From the NCBI GenBank assembly GCA_022799755.1, contig JAAWOU010000027.1, positions 1 through 44,607 on the forward strand: 44,607 nucleotides of DNA, given 5' to 3'. Made by a program: the position numbers and the translations under genes. The notes below the pieces were generated by a model. It was not told the origin of the DNA. It saw only the letters and a list, made by a program, of their open reading frames with translations, and ran no database searches. The stretch comes from Lachnospiraceae bacterium. GTDB lineage: Bacteria > Bacillota > Clostridia > Lachnospirales > Lachnospiraceae. Positions 15,718-24,056 of the stretch are shown here, one piece after another. Numbering within the stretch: the first letter of the stretch is position 1; each line of letters begins with the position of its first letter.

Positions 15718-18700
15718 ATGGAGCTTTATGACCTCAGACATTTTGTAAAAGAGGAGACAATTGAATTTGAAGTGAAAGCCCTGCTGGCAGAGAAGAAGAA
15801 AATCCACTTCAAGAACGGCGAACCGGTGGCCTTTTCCGAAGCGGCAGGTCATTATGTCATAGGCTCAGAAGCGGACACGGAAAAGGTTGCGGAGGTAATG
15901 CCCGCAAATGAACACTATAAGCTGGTACTCAGGGATATTCTGGCAACGGGCAAAATTTACCTGGCAAATGTGCTGAATCATTCCTCCAGGCTGCTCCAGG
16001 TTGCTTTCAAGATTTATGCTGACTGTAAGACAATCAATTATTCCGTTTATGTGTCAGAAGCCTTTTTGGGATCGGTGCGAAATACCGTCAATCTCAGAGA
16101 CCCGCGCAATCCGAAACAGGGCATAGAGGAAGGGACTCTGTATGCCTCCGGCGGCTATACCTATGCCGTGATCGGCAGGCATATCCGGGAGGATAAAAAG
16201 GGAGATAAGCACTTCATTATTGCAGGGCGGGACTTTTATATCAGGGTGGCAAAGAAACAGGATGCCCAGGGAAAGGAATACTATTCTGCGGAGCAGCTTC
16301 TCAAAGGAATTCGGGCAAGGGATTACAGATTTTTCCTTGCAAAGGGGAAGCTGAAATATACGGATGATCGGGAAATCATTGCCGTAGAGACAAAGGAACT
16401 GATGGAAAGCCTTTCGGATGATACCTATATAAAAGTATGGGATCGATATGGGAAAATAGAGCAGCAGATGATCTTGAAAGACGCAAGAGATCTGGGAGCG
16501 CTCAGATACATCAATTATGAGCGGGAGGGGTATCTGGTGCGATTCGATATAAAAGGAGACCAGAGAGACCGCCTGAAAAAGTATGCAAAAAGCTTCCGGA
16601 AAAATGCGGTGCTGTCAGCGGGCATTTCGAATCCCTATGAGATTCACAGGGAAGACGATGAAATGGTTCGCTTCTTCAAGGAGACGAGAGGCATATTTGC
16701 AAAGATAACCCTTGCCGAATCCATTGTTGCAGAGAATGAATTTATTCGCTGCAGGATCAGCGAAGAGGATGTAAAAAAGCTTGACCATGGCAGAGAGGGA
16801 TACATTTTCTTCTCCATTGACGGAGACATGCAGCGCATTAACAGGAGGCGGGAAGCCAGGGAGAAGATTGAGAGCGCATCCTGTCCGATGCCGAATCTGG
16901 CTCTCATTCTGGAAGGACAGAATGTAGCCGCCGCGGACGCAAAGAGGCGTAAATTTACGCTTTCCAACAAGGTGAAAGAAGAAATCTTTCCGGAATACGG
17001 TCCGTATGCCGCCCAGGAGATGGCCATTGAGAAAGCATTGAATACGCCGGACATTATGCTGATTCAGGGACCGCCCGGAACGGGAAAGACTACAGTTATC
17101 ACTGCGATTTTAAAGAGCCTGAATGAGATTACGGATCCCACCGGAGGTATTTTCGGACGGGATCTCGTGACAGCTTTCCAGCACGACGCAGTACAGAACG
17201 CCACGGATCGCATTGAGATTTTAGGGCTCCCGGCCATCAAGTTCGGACACAAGTACGGCGAATCCGAAGACGACATTGTAGAAATCAATGCCAGCGTACA
17301 GGGATGGATCAATAACAGACTAAGCGACCTGTATGCCCAGCATACCGGGATAGAGGAACATAAGAAATTAGGCGCTTTTAATAAGCTGTATCTGGATTAC
17401 ATGTACTCCACCAACTCCATTGACCAGACGCTGGATATCCTTGAACGGATCAGGGATTTGGTGGCGGAGAGCGTCTCCTCCGGTATTTTGATCCGGCTGA
17501 ACCAAAAGATCAGTGAACTGGAGTTTATGACGGGAGGCACGTACGGCAATGCGACGAAAGGCCTTGTCCGCGCTATCCGCAGAATCCCGGCCTCTGTGGC
17601 TGCGTTTGAGGATAACGGCTGGTTTGAACTGGAGAATGCGATCCGTTTGCTGAGAAAACAGAATCATCCGATCTTTGCGGAGGAATTAGAGGCTCTGGAC
17701 AAAATGCAGAGCCAGGAGAAGTATGACTTTGCGCGTATGAAAGAGATCCGTAAGCGCCTTCTGGTCAAGACTCTTCCCAAGAAGAACATTTTTACCACCG
17801 CTCAGAAACAGGAAAGCATCAAGGAAATCCTGGGTTGTATTTCGGAAGATCTGATGCGGCAGGAGGAGACCGGAAAGAATGGGTCGGATCTGACTGTGGC
17901 GCAGTATATACAGGAACTGGAGGAGAATCCGCTTGCGGTAAAGGAGGCAATTCTTCACTATACATCCGTGAACGGCGCAACCAATCAGCAGGTCATGAGA
18001 CGTGAGATCAGGGATCTGAAAGGCGGCGAAATCATGTATGAGAATGTGCTTGTGGATGAGGCCGCGCGGAGCAATCCGCTGGATCTGTTTATCCCCCTCT
18101 CCATTGCCAGGGACCGGATCATTCTGGTGGGTGACCACAGGCAGCTTCCCCATATCATTGACGACAGAATCGCCAGAGCCGTGGAAGAGGGAGACGCGGG
18201 CGATATCAGGGCAGAGACGGAAAGGCAGCTCAGCGAGAGTATGTTCGGGATTCTCTTTCGGCGCCTGCAGCAGCTGGAAGCCAGGGACGGTATTAAGAGA
18301 ACCATTACGCTGAATCAGCAGTTTCGGATGCATCCTGTGCTGGGGACATTTGTGGATAAGAATTTCTATTCTAAATATAGTGAGAGCGAGCAGGTTACAA
18401 ACGGCGATCCGAATCCGGAGCATTTCGCCCAGTATCTGCCGGGTATTGAGGAAAAGGCATGTATCTGGATGGATGTGCCCTATGCCGGTGAAAACCCCGG
18501 CGAAAGCTCCCGGAGCAAATACAGAGATGCGGAAGCGGATAAAATTGCCAGGCATCTGAAGCGGATGCTGGAGGCTGACAGAAAGGCCTGGAAAGAGAAC
18601 CCGGCCGGAAAGCAGCTGACATTTGGGATCATTACTTTTTACAGGGAACAGGTCAGCCATATCAATGAGGCTTTGCTGCGGGAAGAGATTTTGGCAAGGG

Positions 18701-19098
18701 ATGATTCCGAGCATTTATATCTGAATCCGGAATACAGACAAAATACCAGAGATGTGAGGGAAATTGTCAGAGTAGGAACAGTGGATGCCTTTCAGGGAAT
18801 GGAATTCGACATTGTATATCTTTCCATGGTTCGTTCCAATGACATGGCTGTGGATGTCACGGATTATGGCAGTCTGGAAAATGAGAAAAAGGCTGCTGTG
18901 GATAAAGAACTGCAGGGAAAGTATGGATTCCTGATGTTTGAAAACAGGCTTTGCGTGGCAATGAGCAGACAGAAAAAAGCCTTGATTTGCGTAGGGGACA
19001 GCAAAATGCTGAAAGGCGCTTGGGCGGTTATCGCAGTAGAGCCGTTAGTTGCCTATTATAAATTGTGCAGGGAGGATGCGTATGGAAAAGTCATTTAA
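15718..19098 (+). CDS. SF1 (Upf1/Dna2-like) helicase
   Basis: 1126-aa superfamily 1 helicase. The N-terminal ~430 residues are an unassigned region with beta-rich stretches. Motor motifs: Walker A GPPGTGKTT (451-459), Walker B DEAA (780-783), GDHRQLP (805-811), QFRMHP (868-873), VDAFQGMEFD (1022-1031) and VAMSR near 1080-1084. The arrangement is that of Upf1/Dna2-type SF1B enzymes. About 320 residues, helical and charged, lie between Walker A and Walker B, a long insertion. No nuclease motif is obvious, so it probably unwinds or translocates on nucleic acid for a partner. GAGGAGAAGAAA precedes the ATG. The next gene overlaps its end by 17 bp. Confidence 0.88.
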   Translation: MELYDLRHFVKEETIEFEVKALLAEKKKIHFKNGEPVAFSEAAGHYVIGSEADTEKVAEVMPANEHYKLVLRDILATGKIYLANVLNHSSRLLQVAFKIYADCKTINYSVYVSEAFLGSVRNTVNLRDPRNPKQGIEEGTLYASGGYTYAVIGRHIREDKKGDKHFIIAGRDFYIRVAKKQDAQGKEYYSAEQLLKGIRARDYRFFLAKGKLKYTDDREIIAVETKELMESLSDDTYIKVWDRYGKIEQQMILKDARDLGALRYINYEREGYLVRFDIKGDQRDRLKKYAKSFRKNAVLSAGISNPYEIHREDDEMVRFFKETRGIFAKITLAESIVAENEFIRCRISEEDVKKLDHGREGYIFFSIDGDMQRINRRREAREKIESASCPMPNLALILEGQNVAAADAKRRKFTLSNKVKEEIFPEYGPYAAQEMAIEKALNTPDIMLIQGPPGTGKTTVITAILKSLNEITDPTGGIFGRDLVTAFQHDAVQNATDRIEILGLPAIKFGHKYGESEDDIVEINASVQGWINNRLSDLYAQHTGIEEHKKLGAFNKLYLDYMYSTNSIDQTLDILERIRDLVAESVSSGILIRLNQKISELEFMTGGTYGNATKGLVRAIRRIPASVAAFEDNGWFELENAIRLLRKQNHPIFAEELEALDKMQSQEKYDFARMKEIRKRLLVKTLPKKNIFTTAQKQESIKEILGCISEDLMRQEETGKNGSDLTVAQYIQELEENPLAVKEAILHYTSVNGATNQQVMRREIRDLKGGEIMYENVLVDEAARSNPLDLFIPLSIARDRIILVGDHRQLPHIIDDRIARAVEEGDAGDIRAETERQLSESMFGILFRRLQQLEARDGIKRTITLNQQFRMHPVLGTFVDKNFYSKYSESEQVTNGDPNPEHFAQYLPGIEEKACIWMDVPYAGENPGESSRSKYRDAEADKIARHLKRMLEADRKAWKENPAGKQLTFGIITFYREQVSHINEALLREEILARDDSEHLYLNPEYRQNTRDVREIVRVGTVDAFQGMEFDIVYLSMVRSNDMAVDVTDYGSLENEKKAAVDKELQGKYGFLMFENRLCVAMSRQKKALICVGDSKMLKGAWAVIAVEPLVAYYKLCREDAYGKVI

Positions 19099-21322
19099 TG
19101 CAAGGACTCCGGTATTGTTTCAGAATCCAACCCATCCGATGAACTACAGAAATCCCAAAAAAAGATGGATCCTTGTGCCAATGTGCGCATATAAAGTGTC
19201 AGTGCCCTATCCCAGGGACAATGCGCTGAATATTTTTCAGGAAACGATTTTGAAGCTTTTGAATAGCGGTTCCAGAACGGCTTCCAAGGGATATGATCCC
19301 ATGAGCCTGAATGAGACCCAGTGGATGGCCGGCGCGCTGTGCCTCAGGGAGGAGCTGGTGAACTTTATCCTGAAAGAGCTTCAGGACAGGAACCTGATAG
19401 ATAAGAGGAGACGTGTTACGGATTTGGGGAATAAAATGCTCCAGGAGGGCGCTGCGGCATATGAAATGGCCACAGGCTATGTCTTTTATAATTATGCAAC
19501 CAAAACGTATATGGATGCGTTTATACCGGATGACAAGTACAATGAAGTGGACACCCTGAGCAGAAGAGAGGGAAAGATAAAATTTTGCACGAATCATTCT
19601 GCCGCAGACCCGAAACCGAAGACAGGAATCGTTATCAATACAGATACGACTGCAGACGTGGAGCCAAATGTATATGAAATCCTGAATATATGCAAGAGGC
19701 ACAGCAAGAGGAGCAGGAGAATCGGGTTTCGCTATGAAGAAAGCGAAGAAGTTGTGACATTGGCAGATAAGGAAAGAATGGAAGCCGAACTGCCCGGTGA
19801 AGTAAAGAGCGTGCGCCTGCTGGGGAGCAAGAGAGATATTTATGTGGCGACGTATCTGTTCATGGATGCCGGCGACATTCTGAATCTGAGCAAGATGCAG
19901 GTGTGCTATCCCTTTGGGGAGGGCGTTTCGCCGAGCATTCTGGAAGCCGTGGAAAAACTGACGCGCACGTCAGAAAATGAAGTTCTCAAGGCGGAGATCA
20001 TTGGACTGAAGCAGGAGGTAAACAGCCTGAATGACACCGAACTGGAAGAAATCCGCAAAAACCACAGCAATGCGGAGAGCGCCATAAAATCGCTCCTTTC
20101 GGAGGAAATCCATAAGTATCCGGCAGTCCTGGATATGCTTTTGGCAGTAGAGGAATCGTACCAGTTGGTGGGCGGGCTGATCAGAAAAAATAAGGGCGGC
20201 AATATAGAGATAATAAAAGAGAAGATGAAAGAGTATATTCGGAATAATTATAATCTGATATCCAGCATCCTGATTTATACCATTCGGGCCAATGATTCTT
20301 TTAGGGAAAGCGAGGTTCATCGGCATAACGGGCAGAATGCCGTTATGCTGTCAGAGTATGCAAAACGTATCGGCTTTGAAAATGAGGTGAATGTATTTGA
20401 AAGCTTTTTCAGGCTGAAAAAGGGGACGATTACAAATAGCGTAAGGGAGCAGCACATGAGCGGCTTGTTTGCCTATAACATTATATGCGCGAAAAATTCC
20501 GTAAATCACCCTTTCTACAGACTGGCGAAAGAACTGCCGGATTTCATCAGCTATCTTTTTCGCTTGCGGAACTTAAGGAATGAGAGCAGTCATGCAAATG
20601 ATGTCATGCGCGATTTTGACACACTGCGAGAATACCGTAAGAAGAATATGTACATAGCCTATCTTTTGCTGGACGGTCTTACATTTCGAGAGGAGAAGCG
20701 CCAAGAGAATGAGGACAATCTTGATAAAATCAATTTTGTGAAAGTTCAGCGGGAAGCCGAGAGACTGTGCGATGAGAAGTACACTGAGAACATGCGCCGC
20801 AATTCCAATATTGTCCGGCAGCTGAGGAATCTTCAAAGCGAGATTTATATACAGGGGGATGGCTATCCGAGATGCGCCTCGGAAGTATTTGAGAGTATTT
20901 TTAAGGCCATAGGAGCTAAGAGGATTGACTTGAACTACGCGGATTCATTCGGGGATTACATGGATGAGGAGGAGAATAAGAGGATTCTGGCGCAGATGCA
21001 GGGGCTTGGATTTTGCATAAGCAAACTTCCGTTCTACAGGAAAAGCGACGTCACGGCGACCATGAGAATGTATGCAAACGGAACTTTGATGACATTATTC
21101 TATGCATTCTATTTCTCGGAAATGGCAAGAGGCAGCGATATTTTCGGAAAGCTGGCAGCAGGGTGCCCGGAATTCATAACATTGCTTTCCGAAATACATG
21201 AGAATAGGGGACACATCGGAAAGATGGCATTCTCGGACGCGAAGCTGGACTATACGAAGAAACATATAGATCATGCGGTAAATACGCTGCTTGATGTGCT
21301 GGCGGAAGCGGAGTTTTTGTAG
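19082..21322 (+). CDS. Unknown 746-aa protein with HEPN-like Rx4H motif
   Basis: I do not recognise the whole protein. The start is set at 19082 by GGGAGG at 7-nt spacing; it overlaps the helicase by 17 bp, so the two are coupled. The N-terminal ~300 residues are mixed alpha/beta (WILVPMCAYKVSVPYPRDN near 30). Residues 300-350 are probably coiled coil (LKAEIIGLKQEVNSLNDTEL). A helical segment includes LRNLRNESSHAN with Arg499-x4-His504, the motif of HEPN RNases, flanked by long helices as in that fold. HEPN proteins in defence loci often cut RNA; activity here is inference. The regulon box of the next operon overlaps its stop codon. Confidence 0.75.
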   Translation: MEKSFNARTPVLFQNPTHPMNYRNPKKRWILVPMCAYKVSVPYPRDNALNIFQETILKLLNSGSRTASKGYDPMSLNETQWMAGALCLREELVNFILKELQDRNLIDKRRRVTDLGNKMLQEGAAAYEMATGYVFYNYATKTYMDAFIPDDKYNEVDTLSRREGKIKFCTNHSAADPKPKTGIVINTDTTADVEPNVYEILNICKRHSKRSRRIGFRYEESEEVVTLADKERMEAELPGEVKSVRLLGSKRDIYVATYLFMDAGDILNLSKMQVCYPFGEGVSPSILEAVEKLTRTSENEVLKAEIIGLKQEVNSLNDTELEEIRKNHSNAESAIKSLLSEEIHKYPAVLDMLLAVEESYQLVGGLIRKNKGGNIEIIKEKMKEYIRNNYNLISSILIYTIRANDSFRESEVHRHNGQNAVMLSEYAKRIGFENEVNVFESFFRLKKGTITNSVREQHMSGLFAYNIICAKNSVNHPFYRLAKELPDFISYLFRLRNLRNESSHANDVMRDFDTLREYRKKNMYIAYLLLDGLTFREEKRQENEDNLDKINFVKVQREAERLCDEKYTENMRRNSNIVRQLRNLQSEIYIQGDGYPRCASEVFESIFKAIGAKRIDLNYADSFGDYMDEEENKRILAQMQGLGFCISKLPFYRKSDVTATMRMYANGTLMTLFYAFYFSEMARGSDIFGKLAAGCPEFITLLSEIHENRGHIGKMAFSDAKLDYTKKHIDHAVNTLLDVLAEAEFL

Positions 21323-21360
21323 GTTTTTTGAAAGGCCGGGATCCTGATATATGATACAAT
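21317..21360 (+). promoter_or_regulatory. Regulon promoter box 3 (McrB-like operon)
   Basis: TTGTAGGTTTTTT at 21317-21329 and TACAAT at 21355-21360, again 38 nt start to start and without a -35. The box contains the TAG stop codon of the upstream gene. It opens a new transcription unit for the McrB-like, 1225-aa and MYG1 genes. Confidence 0.75.
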
Positions 21361-21401
21361 GTATCCATATTCAGGACAGGAAATGCTGAAAGATATAAGC
21401 G

Positions 21402-21432
21402 CCATGTGCGCTGAAGCACAGGAAATTATGGT
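21402..21432 (+). promoter_or_regulatory. Leader element B, copy of the one before the vWA gene
   Basis: CCATGTGCGC at 21402-21411 and ATTATGGT at 21425-21432, with the same 23-nt offset as at 12528/12551. A weaker stem GTGC-GCTGAA-GCAC replaces the perfect palindrome. An 18-codon frame with a purine-rich site (ATG 21383 to TGA 21439) runs across it and could be a leader peptide. Confidence 0.5.
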
Positions 21433-21462
21433 ACTGTGAGGCTATAGAGGAGGAGCGGCCAG

Positions 21463-24051
21463 ATGGCAAAGAAAAAAGACAGACCGGTATTTGGAAACAA
21501 CAATTCCGGAAGCAAAAAGGAACAGCTGCTTGAGCAGATGAAAGAACAGCAGAAAGAGGCAAAAGCAAAGAATGCAGAAGAAAAATGGCAGGAACTGCTG
21601 AAAGAAATGGGGGAGGAGGAAGCGAGGCGTTTTGTGCAGCAGGTGGACATGCTGGCCCTGGAGGACAGCATCAAAGCCAGAGAGCAGGAAGTGGGGGAAA
21701 AGGCTTCCGAGCTGGACAAAAGGGAGGAAGCTTTAGACGAGAGAGACAGGAAACAGAACGAGGCCCAGGAAAGGCTTGACGGGCGGAGAAAGGAGCTGGA
21801 TGAGAGAGAGGCCGGGCTTGACGGGCGTGAGCGGGCTGTCAAAAAGCAGGAATCAGAGACAGACAGGCGAAGCGTGGGACTGAATCAAAGGGAACAGTCC
21901 ATTATTGAGAGAGAAATGAACGCGGAGAACGGCTTTGCAAGGCAGAGCAGCAAGGCGTTGGAAGCTTTGCGCGGGCGCAAGGAAGAACTGGACGCAGAGC
22001 TCCTTGATCTGGAAAAGGAGAAGATACGCCGGGAAAATGAATTGGATCAGCAGATAATCACGCTCCGCGCAGAGAGACTGAACGCCCTGTATCAGGAGAT
22101 TGAGCGCATGGGCGGGCAGCGCAGGACAGAGATTGAGGAAGAGATTGCACAGCTGCGCAAAATGGCAGAAGACATCATTGCCGGCCAGAAAGAGGCCTTA
22201 AAGGAGCAAAAAGCGCAGATAGACGCTGACCGGGAAGCGGTGGAGAAACAGCGGGTCTGGCAGGAGCAGAGGGAACGTGACCTAAAGAGAGCGCGGGCGG
22301 ATCTGCAGTTTGAGCAGAGAGATGTGGAAGAGGAGAGGGCGCGGATCGACGAGACAGTGAGAGAGCGTATTGAGGTAGAGGACGGAGAAATCAAGAGAGC
22401 TCTCAAACAGGCCAAAAGCGACGCGGACAGCTACTTAAAGCGTCTGAAAGACCGTGAGGAAAGGCTGGAGGTATATGAGGCCCAGGACAGGGAAGCCGGC
22501 GGGCTCACAAGAGGGGAGCTGATCGACAAGCTTGCCCTGGCGGAAGCCGAGATTCAGGCATTGAAAGAGCAGAGGCATCCGGACGCAGCGCTCCACGCCC
22601 AGTATAAGGCAAAGGCGGAGGATTATGACAGGCTGCTCAAAGAGTATGAGGAACAACAGAATAAACTGAGTGACCTTGAACTTGAAAAATCGCGCTGGCT
22701 GCTGACAGTAAGGCAGTATGACCTGGCGGAGCAAAGACTCCGGGCGGCAGAGATAGAGAGGGCTGCCCTGGAGGCATCTATCACACGATGCCAGTCAGAA
22801 GTGGAACGACTTACAAGCCTGTATGAGAAAGCGAAGAATACGGATACCAGGAAAGCGCCTATTGAGCAGCCCCATTTTGAACCGCCGGAGAATATTTTAT
22901 CCAAAGAGCTGACAGAGGCAGAGTGGCTGGACGAAATCTTTGAGAAGTGTGCTGCTTCCGGCATAAAGTTTAATAAGAGATTACTGTATTCATTCCACAC
23001 GGCATTGAAGACATCCGGATGGTCACCTGTCACGGTGCTGGCCGGCGTCAGCGGTACCGGAAAGTCGCTGCTTCCGCTTTTATACAGCCGCTTTGGCGGG
23101 ATTTATTTTATATCCATGGCCGTACAGCCGGACTGGGACAGCCCCCAGGCGCTGTTTGGATATTTTAATTCCGTGGATAACAAGTACAATCCCACAACCC
23201 TGATCCAATCCATGGTACAGTTCGGAACATCGGAATCTGCCAGGGAAAAGGAGACAAATCTGTCTGATTATATGATGATCGTCCTTTTGGATGAGATGAA
23301 TCTGGCCCATGTGGAATTGTATTTCAGCGATATGCTCAGCAAGCTGGAGCAGCGCCGCAACAGCGGTGAAAATGTAATGATTGATATTGACCTTGGGGCG
23401 GATGCACCGAAGTATCAGTTGGAACTCAATGACAATATCCTCTGGGTGGGCACCATGAATGAAGACGAGACCACCAAATCATTGTCGGATAAGGTTCTCG
23501 ACCGGGGAAATCTCATCAGCTTCCCCAGGCCGAAGTCATTTGTCAGCAAGTCGCAGAATGTCCTGGAGGAAGCGGCGCCCATGCTTCCGAAGTCTGTCTG
23601 GGATAACTGGGTGGAAGCAAATGTCATTGACCATCCCGCATTCAAAGAACGGATTGATGCGTACCGTATAGGCTTGGAGGCTATCAATAAATATATGGGC
23701 ATTGCCGGACGTTCCTTAGGGCACCGCGTATGGCAGGCAATCGAGAATTATATGGGAAACCATCCCGAAGTCATAGAGGCGGTCAATGGGGATCCCCTGG
23801 ACGATGGGGCATGCAGGACCGCCATGGGGAAAGCCTTTGAGGAAGCGCTGGTCCATAAGGTGATGCCAAAGCTTCGGGGGATTGAGACGGAAGGCATTAC
23901 CAGGACGAAATGCATAGAGCCTATGAAAGATATTTTGTTTGGCTCCAAGGGACTGGCGAAAGGGATTGAAAATGATTTCAGGAATGCCCTGGAGAATGCA
24001 TATGAGACTTTTCTCTGGAACAGCGCGGAATATCTTGAATTAGAGGAGTGA
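21463..24051 (+). CDS. Coiled-coil McrB-like AAA+ NTPase
   Basis: 862-aa protein. Residues ~15-470 are an extreme Glu/Lys/Arg-rich coiled coil (repeated ELDEREAGLDGRER-type heptads). Residues ~490-862 are an AAA+ domain of the McrB branch: Walker A GVSGTGKS (528-535), Walker B VLLDEMN (607-613), the family's GTMNEDE (663-669) and a DRGN arginine-finger segment (680-683). McrB proteins form hexamers that move nucleic acid for a McrC partner; this one has a long rod in place of the DNA-binding N-terminal domain. GAGGAGGAGCGGCCAG precedes the ATG. The next gene begins at its stop codon, so that product is the likely partner. Confidence 0.88.
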   Translation: MAKKKDRPVFGNNNSGSKKEQLLEQMKEQQKEAKAKNAEEKWQELLKEMGEEEARRFVQQVDMLALEDSIKAREQEVGEKASELDKREEALDERDRKQNEAQERLDGRRKELDEREAGLDGRERAVKKQESETDRRSVGLNQREQSIIEREMNAENGFARQSSKALEALRGRKEELDAELLDLEKEKIRRENELDQQIITLRAERLNALYQEIERMGGQRRTEIEEEIAQLRKMAEDIIAGQKEALKEQKAQIDADREAVEKQRVWQEQRERDLKRARADLQFEQRDVEEERARIDETVRERIEVEDGEIKRALKQAKSDADSYLKRLKDREERLEVYEAQDREAGGLTRGELIDKLALAEAEIQALKEQRHPDAALHAQYKAKAEDYDRLLKEYEEQQNKLSDLELEKSRWLLTVRQYDLAEQRLRAAEIERAALEASITRCQSEVERLTSLYEKAKNTDTRKAPIEQPHFEPPENILSKELTEAEWLDEIFEKCAASGIKFNKRLLYSFHTALKTSGWSPVTVLAGVSGTGKSLLPLLYSRFGGIYFISMAVQPDWDSPQALFGYFNSVDNKYNPTTLIQSMVQFGTSESAREKETNLSDYMMIVLLDEMNLAHVELYFSDMLSKLEQRRNSGENVMIDIDLGADAPKYQLELNDNILWVGTMNEDETTKSLSDKVLDRGNLISFPRPKSFVSKSQNVLEEAAPMLPKSVWDNWVEANVIDHPAFKERIDAYRIGLEAINKYMGIAGRSLGHRVWQAIENYMGNHPEVIEAVNGDPLDDGACRTAMGKAFEEALVHKVMPKLRGIETEGITRTKCIEPMKDILFGSKGLAKGIENDFRNALENAYETFLWNSAEYLELEE

Positions 24052-24056
24052 TGAAC

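Noticed and set aside
17686..18714. 342-codon minus-strand frame
   Set aside because: Opposite the conserved helicase motifs; no domain of its own.
21317..21329. T-rich box after the 746-aa gene considered as a terminator tract
   Set aside because: No stable GC hairpin precedes it, and the same box occurs at 12449 where no gene ends on that strand. The fixed 38-nt distance to a -10 fits a promoter element better.
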